In this document: positions 27,159 to 36,277 of the stretch, piece by piece
Layout of the letters: each line of letters begins with the position of its first letter
How positions within the stretch are numbered: the first letter of the stretch is position 1
NCBI RefSeq assembly: GCF_014212015.1
Contig: NZ_JACJVN010000033.1
Location: 124,001-188,000, forward strand
DNA: 64,000 bases
Direction: 5' to 3'
From: Cohnella lubricantis
GTDB lineage: Bacteria > Bacillota > Bacilli > Paenibacillales > Paenibacillaceae
Position numbers and translations under genes: made by a program
Notes under the pieces: model-generated
Database searches by the model: none
Told to the model about the DNA's origin: nothing
Seen by the model: only the letters and a program-made list of their open reading frames with translations

Positions 27159-28259
27159 TCAGGTCAGCAACACACTGATCAGCACGAGCAGCAGCGGAAC
27201 CGCAATCACGCCGCTGAGGATGACCCAGGCCATCGGGCGCGCCATGTTGAACGTCCATCCGACGCCAAATTGCTTGTGGACGAACAATGCCGCGTCATCG
27301 GGATTGTAATAGAATAATCCCCCCGCTCTCCAGTGGCGCTCATCCGGCGGCGTGTTGGGTTGCGGGTCCAGCCCCTTTCTGGACAAATAAACGACTAGAA
27401 CAAGGATGGAGCCGATCAGCACGATAAGAAACGCAACGAGGACGATGTTCATCGCTTGCTGCGGCCACTCGTAGATCATAAACCCTTGCAGGACGCCGAA
27501 GAATAGGATGAGCAAGAGCGAGAAGCCCATCAGAAAAGCGGAGTTCACTTTGCGGAAGCGGCGCTGCTTCTCCAGCGACCTGTTCGGCTGTCTCGGGTCG
27601 AGCTGCAGCTTGCTTGCTCGAATCGAGTACTGGACGAACCAGAACAGGCCGATGAGGAAGAGCTGGAAGAAATTCATCAAGAACACAGTGCCGATCGACT
27701 TATTCGAGATACGATCCGGTTCCCCGTTGATGCCATAATGCGTAGCTAGCGAATCGGGAATTCGATCCCAGAATACGATTGCGCACACGACACAGGCTGC
27801 GACAACAACGCCGTGAACAGCAAACCACTTGTCGCTGACCGTTAAGTTCCCCAAGCGGGAATGAAGGCCGGCCACCCTCTTGCCCGAAGCTTCAACGCCC
27901 CATCCTCGCTCGGCCTTGAGCCGCAAAGCCTCTCGCCTGCTGCTAAAGAACAAGGCGCCGCAAACCGCGATTTGGAGCAGAGCCGCAAGCGGCGTGTAGA
28001 GGGCCGCTTCGTCGTTCACAGCCAGAATCCACGCGGCGCCGGCGGCGAAGATGACCGCGGCGGCAATCCAGACGCGAAGCTGATATCGCCTGCGAAGCGC
28101 CGCAATCGACGGGAGCTGCCGTTCTTCCTCAGGCACATAGACGCCGAAGAGAAGAGCTCTCAAGCCATAATTAGCCGTCAAGCTGAAGACGAGAGCCGAT
28201 AGCAGGAGCGTCAGTCCAAATATCGTAAGCGTCGTCCAACTCCAATCTTGAATGGTCAT
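27159..28259 (-). CDS. DUF1648-type multi-pass membrane protein
   Basis: A 366-residue membrane protein with about eight to nine hydrophobic helices. Residues around 160-200 (FWDRIPDSLATHYGINGEPDRISNKS) match the DUF1648 pattern seen in SdpI-like and GntR-linked membrane proteins. The ATG at 28259 follows GGGGGAGG and overlaps the TGA of the upstream GntR gene by four bases (ATGA), so the two are translationally coupled. A longer frame would start inside the regulator. Function unknown; homologous pairs are thought to act in stress or antibiotic resistance and export. Confidence 0.85.
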   Translation of the reverse strand: MTIQDWSWTTLTIFGLTLLLSALVFSLTANYGLRALLFGVYVPEEERQLPSIAALRRRYQLRVWIAAAVIFAAGAAWILAVNDEAALYTPLAALLQIAVCGALFFSSRREALRLKAERGWGVEASGKRVAGLHSRLGNLTVSDKWFAVHGVVVAACVVCAIVFWDRIPDSLATHYGINGEPDRISNKSIGTVFLMNFFQLFLIGLFWFVQYSIRASKLQLDPRQPNRSLEKQRRFRKVNSAFLMGFSLLLILFFGVLQGFMIYEWPQQAMNIVLVAFLIVLIGSILVLVVYLSRKGLDPQPNTPPDERHWRAGGLFYYNPDDAALFVHKQFGVGWTFNMARPMAWVILSGVIAVPLLLVLISVLLT

Positions 28260-28654
28260 AGCGATTCGCCTCCCCCTGTTATAGCCGAGCGATACGCGCC
28301 TGCGCACTTCTCGGCGAATGCCTCCGCAGACAAGCCGCGCACCGCGGCTTCAGCCGCCAGCGTCTTGAGCTGGGCGTCGAGCTTCCGCTCGAACGCTTCC
28401 GTAACGCCCGGCATGCCTTCGGCATTCACGACAACCCCCTGCTTGCGGTGAACCTGAAGGAATCCTTCCTGCTTCAATAGCGTGTAAGCTTTGTTCACCG
28501 TATGCAGATTGATGCCCAGATCGGCAGCGAGGCTGCGGACTGAAGGCAGAGGGTCTCCCGGATGCAATGCGCCGGAAGCGATGCCTTCGATCAATTGATC
28601 GACCAGCTGCGCATATAGCGGCACCTCCGATTGCAAATCCATCTCGATGAACAT
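28256..28654 (-). CDS. GntR-family (YtrA subfamily) transcriptional regulator
   Basis: A 132-residue regulator. The winged helix (about 10-78) reads VPLYAQLVDQLIEGIASGAL, DPLPSVRSLAADLGINLHTVNKAYTLLKQEG, a standard GntR helix-turn-helix. The C-terminal part is only about 50 residues, typical of the short YtrA subfamily, which often controls the membrane genes next to it. AAGGAGGG precedes ATG 28654. It overlaps the DUF1648 gene by four bases. A 12-bp palindrome upstream is the likely operator for autoregulation. Confidence 0.93.
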   Translation of the reverse strand: MFIEMDLQSEVPLYAQLVDQLIEGIASGALHPGDPLPSVRSLAADLGINLHTVNKAYTLLKQEGFLQVHRKQGVVVNAEGMPGVTEAFERKLDAQLKTLAAEAAVRGLSAEAFAEKCAGAYRSAITGGGESL

Positions 28655-28720
28655 TCGAATCCCTCCTTGCGGTTGAATGTAGAGATAGCCTGTAGGCTTT
28701 TGCTTAATGGTCTGTGATCA

Positions 28721-28747
28721 AACTGTTATATATTATATATAACAGTT
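28721..28747. promoter_or_regulatory. Palindromic operator candidate for the GntR regulator
   Basis: AACTGTTATATA (28721-28732) and TATATAACAGTT (28736-28747) form a perfect 12-bp inverted repeat with a 3-base centre. It lies 66 bases upstream of the regulator and overlaps AT-rich sequence that could serve as its -10 region. The symmetry fits dimeric GntR binding. Confidence 0.7.
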
Positions 28748-28931
28748 ATTACAAGAGATCGCAATAACTAAGCTGCAACTCAAGGCATTGGCCTCCTCGG
28801 CGGCGCTTTAGACAAGCTTCCGCTAGCGCGGTTAGTAGGCATGCCTGACCCGCCTCGGCATATAGATAGGTAGTAGGCTGTACCTGCCCTTCGCGCATCA
28901 AGGGCATCCAACTGAAAGGAGGACAATAAAC

Positions 28932-30161
28932 TTGACAGAATCGGTGAACGGATTGCGATTCGATATTTATGAGAGGGTCCATCTGCCGGAGGATGCGTCC
29001 GCCATTGAAGAATTGGAAGAGATTGAGCTCATTCCGCATATTCAGGCGATACCCAGCGGCGGCCAAGTGCTGCTGAAGGGGCATCTGCTGCTGACCGGTT
29101 CATACCGATCGGCGGACGAACGGTCGGAAGCCCCCAGCCGGATGGAGCACTGGATACCGGTTGAGATCTCGCTGCCGCCGAGCCGCGTAGAGAAGCTGGA
29201 GAATCTATCGGTCGAGATCGATAACTTCGACGTGGATCTGCTCTCGTCCCGGTCGCTTAACGTGACGGGCGTGCTCGGCTTGCGAGGGGTTCAGATGACG
29301 GCGACACAGGCGTCTGCGCCGATTTGGCAAGAGGACGGCTTCACGGTCGTACACCAAGCTCAGAACAGCTTCCCGGCATCGCCGGAGCTGGATGAAGGAG
29401 CCGAGCCGGCGGCGATTGACGGGCTGGCGCAGGCTCAGCCCGAACAAGAACAGGCTGAAGGAGAAGCGGCCTATCGCCATACCGAATCGCAGGAGGAGCC
29501 GGAGTACGAGGTTCGTCTGAACAACGAGGCTTCGGAGGCTGCTTCGCAAGAGCCTGTTCGGGATCAGACGGTTCAGGTGTCGTATCAGCCTGCCGAACCG
29601 GAGGAGGAACAGCCGGCACAGCAGGCGATTCCGGAATTCAATCTGCTGAACGCCGATTACGCCGATACCTCCTGGGGCGACGTGACGATCGATCGGCTGG
29701 ACGCTTCCAGAGAGCTTCCGCCTGCGCAGGAGCCGTCTCCGCAACCGCCGGACAAGACGGAAGTGAAGGTCGGCTTCGCCCCAAGGCAAGCTTCCGAGCC
29801 GCCGGCATCCTCCCCCGCCTTCGGCGTCGGGCTCCTGTCGCAGCTTGGCGAGCGAGGCGGAAGGAGAGAAGCGGAGTTGCAGGCGGCTGAAGAGGCGCTG
29901 ACTGAAGCCGAAGCGGAGCAGGAAGCGCAGGGCGCTCTATCCAGAGAGACGTCAGGCGACGAGATCGAATGGGCGCGGCTGTTCTTGTCCCAAGAGACGG
30001 AGGGCCAATCGTTCCGCAAGGTTAAGCTGTGCATCGTCCAGCGGGAGGACACGCTTGAAGCCATTGCGATTAGATACAACGTCCAGCCAAGAGAGCTTCA
30101 GCTGTATAATCGCATGAGCGAACCGCATGTATCGGAAGGCCAGATCATCTACATCCCCTAA
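28932..30161 (+). CDS. spoVID: SpoVID-like spore coat morphogenesis protein with C-terminal LysM
   Basis: A 409-residue protein. The N-terminal 120 residues (LRFDIYERVHLPEDASAIEELEEIELIP) form the SpoVID/YkvP-like beta domain. A long acidic, Gln/Glu/Pro-rich disordered middle (about 150-360) follows. The C-terminal LysM reads LCIVQREDTLEAIAIRYNVQPRELQLYN. SpoVID encases the spore with coat proteins and binds SafA, whose homologue lies at 57198. The TTG start at 28932 follows AAAGGAGG. The location before valS matches other Bacillales. I see no clear sigma-E promoter, only a GCATATA at 28858. Confidence 0.88.
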   Translation: MTESVNGLRFDIYERVHLPEDASAIEELEEIELIPHIQAIPSGGQVLLKGHLLLTGSYRSADERSEAPSRMEHWIPVEISLPPSRVEKLENLSVEIDNFDVDLLSSRSLNVTGVLGLRGVQMTATQASAPIWQEDGFTVVHQAQNSFPASPELDEGAEPAAIDGLAQAQPEQEQAEGEAAYRHTESQEEPEYEVRLNNEASEAASQEPVRDQTVQVSYQPAEPEEEQPAQQAIPEFNLLNADYADTSWGDVTIDRLDASRELPPAQEPSPQPPDKTEVKVGFAPRQASEPPASSPAFGVGLLSQLGERGGRREAELQAAEEALTEAEAEQEAQGALSRETSGDEIEWARLFLSQETEGQSFRKVKLCIVQREDTLEAIAIRYNVQPRELQLYNRMSEPHVSEGQIIYIP

Positions 30162-30197
30162 TACCGCGGCGAATAGTTCGTTGCGGCTGCATGCGGC

Positions 30198-30242
30198 AGG
30201 GCCGCCCTAGGAGGAGCATCAAGCTTCGGGGGCGGCTCTTTG
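30198..30242 (+). terminator. Terminator after spoVID
   Basis: AGGGCCGCCC (30198-30207) and GGGCGGCTCT (30230-30239) form a 10-bp stem with one wobble, followed by a short T run. Confidence 0.75.
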
Positions 30243-30251
30243 CCGTCCATA

Positions 30252-30280
30252 TTGACTGTAACAAGCGAGAAGGGTATCAT
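30252..30280 (+). promoter_or_regulatory. Sigma-A promoter of the valS T-box transcript
   Basis: TTGACT (30252-30257), 17-bp spacer, TATCAT (30275-30280). Transcription should begin near 30287. Confidence 0.8.
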
Positions 30281-30286
30281 AGGGAA

Positions 30287-30576
30287 ATAAGACGAAGATA
30301 GGGAAGAGTACGCAATTCGCGCCCCTTCAGAGAGCGAGACCGCTGCCCGTCCGGCAGCGCTGGAAGGTCCCGCAGGATGGCCGTTGCCGAAGTCGCCCTG
30401 GAGTTTCCCGTTTGAACGCAACTCGCTTGTAGAATGGGACGGCGGCAGCCGTTAACATGCGTCAAGAGTGCCGAACTATTCTCACGATCGCGTGTGCGAC
30501 GGAGCCGTTCGGAACGAAGGTGGTACCACGGAAGCGAACCTTTCGTCCTTTGCGACGGGAGGTTTTTATATTTTTT
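30287..30576 (+). promoter_or_regulatory. T-box leader controlling valS (valine-specific)
   Basis: A tRNA-sensing leader. Stem I has the AGTA motif at 30307-30310 opposite GTC at 30392-30394, which reads as a valine specifier codon preceded by GAA. The T-box core AAGGTGGTACCACGG is at 30517-30531. The antiterminator uses GAAGG (30516-30520) with CCTTTC (30539-30544); the competing terminator is AACCTTTCGTC (30537-30547) with GACGGGAGGTT (30554-30564) plus T runs at 30563-30576. Uncharged tRNA-Val should stabilise the antiterminator and switch on valS. It fills the 440-base gap before valS. Confidence 0.95.
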
Positions 30577-30603
30577 GTCCCCTAAATGGAGGTTGTTGCT
30601 TAC

Positions 30604-33273
30604 ATGAGCGATACACGTGCAACGAATACCGTCGAAATGCCGACGACCTATGATCCGACAAGCGCTGAGCAGAAATGGTACGACGCTTGGATTCAAGGCG
30701 GCTACTTCAAGGCGGGACAGCGTCCGGACGCGCCGAAATACACGATTGTCATTCCGCCGCCGAACGTCACAGGCATGCTGCACATCGGCCATGCGCTGGA
30801 CTTCACGCTGCAGGATATCCTCATTCGCTTCAAGCGGATGCAGGGCTTCGACGCACTCTGGTTGCCGGGCACGGACCATGCGGGCATCGCCACGCAGACG
30901 AAGGTCGAGCAGAAGCTGCGCGAGGAAGGCAAGAGCCGGTACGATCTGGGCCGCGAAGCGTTCCTGGAGAAGGTATGGGAATGGAAAGAGACGTATGCGA
31001 ATACGATCCGCAGCCAGTGGTCGAAGCTGGGCCTTAGCCTGGACTATTCCCGCGAGCGGTTCACGCTGGACGAAGGGCTGTCCCGCGCGGTTCGCGAAGT
31101 GTTCGTCCGCCTGTACGAGAAGGGGCTGATCTACCGCGGCAAGCGGATCATTAACTGGGACCCTGCGGCACGCACGGCGCTGTCCGATATCGAGGTTGAA
31201 TACAAGGAAGTTAACGGCCATCTGTATCATCTGCAATATCCGCTGGCGGACGGAAGCGGAACGATCACGGTGGCGACGACCCGTCCGGAGACGATGCTGG
31301 GCGATACGGCCGTTGCGGTTCATCCGAAGGATGAGCGTTACAAGCATTTGATTGGGAAAATGTTGAAGCTGCCGATCGTCGGCCGCGAGATTCCGATCGT
31401 CGGAGACGAATACGTCGACCGCGAGTTCGGCAGCGGCGCGGTCAAGATCACGCCCGCGCACGACCCGAACGACTTCGAGGTCGGCAGCCGCCACGATCTG
31501 CCGCAGATCATCGTCATGGACGAGAGCGGCACGATGAACGAGAACGCAGGCCCTTACCAAGGCATGGACCGCGCGGAATGCCGCAAGGCGATCGTGAAGG
31601 ATCTGCAGGAGCAAGGCGTCTGCATGAAGATCGAGGACCACGTGCATCAAGTCGGCCACAGCGAGCGCTCCGGCGCTGTCGTCGAGCCTTATCTGTCGAC
31701 GCAATGGTTCGTCTCGATGAAGCCGCTGGCGGAGAGAGCGATTGAATCGCAGAAGTGCGGCAAGGGCGTTAACTTCGTGCCGGAACGCTTCGAGAAGGTG
31801 TACCTGCAATGGATCGAGAACGTTCGAGACTGGTGCATCTCCCGACAGCTGTGGTGGGGACATCGCATTCCCGCGTGGTACCATGAGCAGACCGGCGAGA
31901 TTTATGTCGGCATGGAAGCGCCGGAAGGCGCAGATGCGGAAGGCACGCCATGGCGGCAGGACGAGGACGTGCTGGACACGTGGTTCAGCTCCGCGCTCTG
32001 GCCGTTCTCGACGCTCGGCTGGCCGGATCTCGAGAGCGAGGACCTGAAGCGCTACTATCCGACGGATGCGCTGGTTACCGGCTACGACATTATTTACTTC
32101 TGGGTAGCCCGAATGATCTTCACCGCGCTCGAGTTTACGGATCAGGTTCCGTTTAAGGATGTGCTCATCCACGGTCTCGTCCGCGACGCCGAAGGGCGCA
32201 AGATGTCCAAGTCGCTCGGCAACGGCGTCGATCCGCTCGAGGTGATCGAGAAGTACGGCGCGGACGCGCTGCGCTACATGATCTCGACCGGCAGCACGCC
32301 GGGCCAAGACCTTCGCTTCCGCATCGAGAAGGTCGAGCAGGCGCGCAACTTCGCGAACAAGATCTGGAATGCTTCACGCTTCACGCTGATGAATCTGGAC
32401 GGCTTCAAGGCCGAGGATATCGACCTGACCGGCAGCTTGTCGACGGCGGACCGCTGGATTCTGCACCGCTTGGGCGAGACCGCGCGAGACATTACGCGCA
32501 TGATGGAGTCGTACGACTTCGGAGAGACGGGACGGTTGCTCTACAACTTCATCTGGGACGACTTGTGCGACTGGTATATCGAATTCGCCAAGCTGTCGCT
32601 GTACGGCGCGGACGCCGAGGAGAAGCGCAGTACCCAATCGGTTCTGGCCTATGTGCTGGACCGCACGCTGCGGCTGCTTCACCCGTTCATGCCGTTCCTG
32701 TCCGAAGAGATCTGGCAGCACCTGCCGCATGAACCTGGCGAGACGATTACGCTGGCTTCGTGGCCGGTCTACGACGCCAAGTTCGAAGCGCCGGAAGCGG
32801 TAAGCGAGATGTCGCTGCTGATGGACGCGATCCGCGCGGTGCGCAACGTTCGCGCCGAAGTGGGCGTCACGCCGGGCAAGAAGGTCGAGCTGATCGTCAA
32901 GCCGACGAGCGCGGAGACGGGCGATATTCTGCGCCGCAACGAGGAGTATCTCCGCCGGTTCTGCAATACGTCCGAGCTGACGCTGGACGAAGGGCTGACG
33001 CCGCCGGACAAGGCGATGACGGCGATCGTGACTGGCGCCGAGCTGTACTTGCCGCTCGCCGGCCTAATCGACATCGCGCAGGAGATCGCGCGTCTTGAGA
33101 AGGAACTCGCTACCTTGAACGCGGAAGTCGAGCGGGTGGAGAAGAAGCTGGCGAACGAAGGCTATATCGCGAAGGCCCCTGCTCATGTAGTCGAGCAAGA
33201 GCGGGCCAAAGGCGAGGATTACCGCGACAAGCGAGACAAGGTGCTGGCGCGCATCGCCGAGCTTCGCGGCTAA
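30604..33273 (+). CDS. valS: Valyl-tRNA synthetase
   Basis: An 889-residue class I synthetase that charges tRNA-Val. HIGH is at residues 60-63, KMSKS at 533-537. [16 protein letters not shown] opens the Rossmann domain; the editing CP1 domain includes [17 protein letters not shown]. The C-terminal coiled-coil arm ([25 protein letters not shown]) binds tRNA. ATG 30604 is chosen over ATG 30586 because TGGAGG at 30587-30592 lies before the former and inside the latter. Expression is under the T-box. folC follows after 15 bases. Confidence 0.99.
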   Translation: MSDTRATNTVEMPTTYDPTSAEQKWYDAWIQGGYFKAGQRPDAPKYTIVIPPPNVTGMLHIGHALDFTLQDILIRFKRMQGFDALWLPGTDHAGIATQTKVEQKLREEGKSRYDLGREAFLEKVWEWKETYANTIRSQWSKLGLSLDYSRERFTLDEGLSRAVREVFVRLYEKGLIYRGKRIINWDPAARTALSDIEVEYKEVNGHLYHLQYPLADGSGTITVATTRPETMLGDTAVAVHPKDERYKHLIGKMLKLPIVGREIPIVGDEYVDREFGSGAVKITPAHDPNDFEVGSRHDLPQIIVMDESGTMNENAGPYQGMDRAECRKAIVKDLQEQGVCMKIEDHVHQVGHSERSGAVVEPYLSTQWFVSMKPLAERAIESQKCGKGVNFVPERFEKVYLQWIENVRDWCISRQLWWGHRIPAWYHEQTGEIYVGMEAPEGADAEGTPWRQDEDVLDTWFSSALWPFSTLGWPDLESEDLKRYYPTDALVTGYDIIYFWVARMIFTALEFTDQVPFKDVLIHGLVRDAEGRKMSKSLGNGVDPLEVIEKYGADALRYMISTGSTPGQDLRFRIEKVEQARNFANKIWNASRFTLMNLDGFKAEDIDLTGSLSTADRWILHRLGETARDITRMMESYDFGETGRLLYNFIWDDLCDWYIEFAKLSLYGADAEEKRSTQSVLAYVLDRTLRLLHPFMPFLSEEIWQHLPHEPGETITLASWPVYDAKFEAPEAVSEMSLLMDAIRAVRNVRAEVGVTPGKKVELIVKPTSAETGDILRRNEEYLRRFCNTSELTLDEGLTPPDKAMTAIVTGAELYLPLAGLIDIAQEIARLEKELATLNAEVERVEKKLANEGYIAKAPAHVVEQERAKGEDYRDKRDKVLARIAELRG

Positions 33274-33288
33274 CGGAGGCGTAACAAC

Positions 33289-34668
33289 ATGGCAGAGGAA
33301 GCTGTACAAGGGGAATTGCAAACAGCGGCTGAGGCAGTCGCCTGGATTACGGGTCTGATGCCGACCGTCGGCATCCGGCCCGGACTCGAGCGGATGAACC
33401 TGCTCATGGAGAAGCTGAATCATCCCCATCGCAGATTGAAGTTCATACACGTGGCCGGCACGAACGGCAAAGGCTCGGTCTGCGCATACCTGACGACCGT
33501 GCTGCGGGACGCCGGCTACGACGTGGGGACGTTCACGTCCCCCTATATTACTTCTTATTCGAACCGGTTCCAGTATAACGGAGAGGATATCGCGGATGCT
33601 GATCTGGTGAAGCTGGCCAATCGGCTCAAGCCGTTATGCGAAGAGATGGCTGCAACCGAGTGGGGGCCGCTCACGATGTTCGAGGTGACGACGGCGCTCG
33701 CGATTCTCTATTACGGCACCGTAACGTTCCCGGATTACGTCGTATGGGAGACTGGGCTGGGCGGCAGGCTGGATGTGACGAATGTCGTTATCCCGATCGT
33801 CAGCGTCATCACGAACATCGGACACGACCATATGGATCTGCTCGGCCCGACGATCGCGGATATCGCGTCGGAGAAGGCAGGCATTATCAAATCGGGCGTC
33901 CCCGTCGTGACGGGCGCTTCCCAACCGGAAGCCGTCGAAGTGATCGAGCGAACGGCCAAGGAGAAGAAGGCGTCCCTTTATCGCCTCGGAGACAGCTTCC
34001 GCTATGAGATACTGTCGATCTCCGAACGAGAGTCTGCCTTTTCTTGGGCCGGACCGCACCGATCCTTGGAGTCCTTGCCCGTGACGCTCAGCGGCGCGCA
34101 TCAGATCGAGAACGCCGCCGTAGCTGTCATGACGATTGAAGTGCTTCGGCAATACTACGCGCTTATCGTGGACGACGACGTTCTTGCCGAGGGGCTAAGG
34201 AGGACGGCATGGCCCGGACGGCTGGAGATGGTGTCTGAGCAGCCGCGTATCTTGATCGATGGCGCGCATAACCCGGAAGGCATGCAGGCGCTGGCGTCGG
34301 CACTTCGCGATATCTACTCCTACGATTCGCTGAATATCATGATGGCAATGATGCCGAATAAGAATCACGAAGAAGCGCTCCGGCATATACTACCAATGGT
34401 GAACTCGCTTATCGTGACAGAACCGGATTTCCATAAGAGAATGAACGCCGAAGATTTGGCTGCTGTCGTGAGGCGGCTCCAGGATCAAGTCGGCGGTCCC
34501 CGGAGCATCATCGTCGAACCGGATTGGCGGCGTGCCCTGGAACGATTGCAGGGGATGGCCGGGGATGGATCCGAGCGGACGCTGTCTGTCGTCACCGGGA
34601 CCTTGTACCTCATCGCCGATGTACGGTCGTGGCTGCTCCATCATACGAATTCAGAAAAAGGCTGGTGA
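33289..34668 (+). CDS. folC: Folylpolyglutamate synthase / dihydrofolate synthase
   Basis: A 459-residue ATP-dependent ligase of the Mur ligase superfamily that adds glutamates to folates. The P-loop GTNGKGS is at 57-63; TSPYITSYSNRFQYNGEDI and WETGLGGRLDVTN are family blocks; the C-terminal domain has ILIDGAHNPEGMQALASAL. GGAGG precedes ATG 33289. It is coupled to valS upstream, as in B. subtilis, while murC begins eight bases after its stop. Confidence 0.97.
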   Translation: MAEEAVQGELQTAAEAVAWITGLMPTVGIRPGLERMNLLMEKLNHPHRRLKFIHVAGTNGKGSVCAYLTTVLRDAGYDVGTFTSPYITSYSNRFQYNGEDIADADLVKLANRLKPLCEEMAATEWGPLTMFEVTTALAILYYGTVTFPDYVVWETGLGGRLDVTNVVIPIVSVITNIGHDHMDLLGPTIADIASEKAGIIKSGVPVVTGASQPEAVEVIERTAKEKKASLYRLGDSFRYEILSISERESAFSWAGPHRSLESLPVTLSGAHQIENAAVAVMTIEVLRQYYALIVDDDVLAEGLRRTAWPGRLEMVSEQPRILIDGAHNPEGMQALASALRDIYSYDSLNIMMAMMPNKNHEEALRHILPMVNSLIVTEPDFHKRMNAEDLAAVVRRLQDQVGGPRSIIVEPDWRRALERLQGMAGDGSERTLSVVTGTLYLIADVRSWLLHHTNSEKGW

Positions 34669-34675
34669 AACTTCG

Positions 34676-36067
34676 TTGCGAACGGCAGAGCGCGTACATT
34701 TTATAGGCATCGGCGGTTACGGCATGAGCGCGATCGCCCGTGTCATGTTGGAGATGGGATACGAGGTTACAGGTTCGGATGTCGCTCGGCAGGAGCTGAC
34801 GGAGAAGCTTGCGGCTAAGGGTGCCCGCATCTATATCGGCCATGAGCCGGAGCATGTCAGGGGAGCCAATCTGGTTGTCTATTCGACCGCGTTGCCGAAG
34901 GACAACGTAGAACGCAAGGAAGCAGAGCTGTTAAACATACCGACGCTGCACCGGGCCCAGATGCTGGCTCGGCTGTTGAACGACCGCAAGGGCGTAGCCG
35001 TCGCCGGTGCGCACGGCAAGACGACGACATCTTCCATGATCGCACTTGTCATGGAGACATGCGGGGAGGACCCGACTTATATTATCGGCGGGGAGATCGT
35101 TAACGTCGGCACGAACGCCAAGGCCGGCAAAGGGGATTACGTCGTCGCCGAGGCGGATGAGAGCGACGGCTCCTTCCTGCAGTACCATCCCGCGGTCGCC
35201 GTCGTGACCAATATCGAACCCGACCATCTCGAGAATTACGAGGGAGACTTCAATAAGCTCAAAGAGGCTTATGTGAAGTTTCTGGGCAACGTGCGGACAG
35301 GCGGCTGCGCGGTCGTCTGCGCGGACGACGAGAATGTTCGCGCCATTCTGCCGCAAGCGGCTCAGACGCGGGCCATTACTTATGGAATTGAGCAAGAGGC
35401 GGATTATACGGCTGCGAACGTGGAGCTTGGTGACCGCTATGCGTCCTTCGACGTACGCCAAGATGGACAAACGCTAGGCACAGTTCGCCTATCCGTTCCC
35501 GGGCTGCACAATGTCTATAATGCGCTGGCGACCGTCGTCGTCTGTCTGGAAGCGGGTATCGCATTCGAGAAGGTCGCCGCAGCGATCTTGGAGTTCCGAG
35601 GCGCTAAACGCCGGTTCCAAGTGCTGGGCGAAGTGAAGGACATGCTGGTCGTGGACGACTATGCGCATCATCCGACCGAGATCGAAGCGACGATTCAGGC
35701 AGCGAAGGCGACGCACAAGCGTATCATCGCGGTATTCCAGCCGCAGCGGTATACGCGCACGTTCTTCCTGCTCGACGCGTTCAGCCGGGCGTTCAAGGAC
35801 GCAGATGAGGTCATCATCACCGATATCTATTCGCCTGCAGGCGAGCAGCGGATCGAAGGCGTGACGTCCCAGCGGCTCGTTGAGCTCATCGCGGAGAACA
35901 GCAATCCGAACGTCGCCTACATTCCGACGAAGGAAGAGGTTCTCGATCTGCTGGCTGCGAAGGTAACTCCCGGCGATTTGGTGCTGACGATGGGCGCGGG
36001 AGACATCTGGAAGACGGCTGACAGCCTCGCCCGATTGCTGCGCGATCGCGAGGAAGGCTCCGCCTAA
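34676..36067 (+). CDS. murC: UDP-N-acetylmuramate--L-alanine ligase
   Basis: A 463-residue cytoplasmic ligase that adds L-Ala to UDP-MurNAc in peptidoglycan synthesis. HFIGIGGYGMSAIARV is the N-terminal UDP-binding loop; GAHGKTTT at 111-118 is the ATP loop; EADESDGSFL and DDYAHHPTEIEAT follow. The start is TTG 34676 (protein MRTAERVHFIG); the frame is open far upstream inside folC, but those residues do not belong to MurC. The binding site is weak (AAAAAGG), suggesting coupling to folC. In B. subtilis comC, not murC, follows folC. Confidence 0.96.
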   Translation: MRTAERVHFIGIGGYGMSAIARVMLEMGYEVTGSDVARQELTEKLAAKGARIYIGHEPEHVRGANLVVYSTALPKDNVERKEAELLNIPTLHRAQMLARLLNDRKGVAVAGAHGKTTTSSMIALVMETCGEDPTYIIGGEIVNVGTNAKAGKGDYVVAEADESDGSFLQYHPAVAVVTNIEPDHLENYEGDFNKLKEAYVKFLGNVRTGGCAVVCADDENVRAILPQAAQTRAITYGIEQEADYTAANVELGDRYASFDVRQDGQTLGTVRLSVPGLHNVYNALATVVVCLEAGIAFEKVAAAILEFRGAKRRFQVLGEVKDMLVVDDYAHHPTEIEATIQAAKATHKRIIAVFQPQRYTRTFFLLDAFSRAFKDADEVIITDIYSPAGEQRIEGVTSQRLVELIAENSNPNVAYIPTKEEVLDLLAAKVTPGDLVLTMGAGDIWKTADSLARLLRDREEGSA

Positions 36068-36103
36068 TGTGTAACGATTAACCTTAACCGATAGATAGAA
36101 GCT

Positions 36104-36148
36104 AAAGCCGTTTCTTTAGGCGCTTGACGGCGCCTGAGAAGCGGCTTT
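36104..36148 (+). terminator. Terminator after murC
   Basis: AAAGCCGTTTCTTTAGGCGC (36104-36123) pairs imperfectly with GGCGCCTGAGAAGCGGCTTT (36129-36148). The T run is short (TTT then GCC). Confidence 0.7.
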
Positions 36149-36216
36149 GCCATGTAGCGGGGATATGATCATCGGAGCTATTCTTACTAGGCGTCGAAGG
36201 TTTTGTTCGGTCTCTA

Positions 36217-36245
36217 TCATATTTGGATTCTTCGGGCCATAGACT
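36217..36245 (+). promoter_or_regulatory. Sigma-E promoter of the SpoIIB-like gene
   Basis: TCATATT (36217-36223), 14-bp spacer, CATAGACT (36238-36245). Compared with the B. subtilis sigma-E consensus KMATATT-N14/15-CATACAMT this matches 7/7 and 7/8. Start near 36253, 25 bases before ATG 36278. Confidence 0.72.
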
Positions 36246-36277
36246 TTAATAGATTATGGACAAGGAGAGACCATCTC

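Noticed and set aside
28858-28890. Sigma-E promoter of spoVID
   Set aside because: GCATATA fits the -35 but the bases at the -10 distance (TGTACCTG) do not fit.
30277-32307. A 676-residue open frame on the reverse strand over valS
   Set aside because: It is fully antisense to a certain valS gene and its T-box, is Arg/Asp/Leu rich as expected of a shadow frame in high-GC DNA, and has no family motif.
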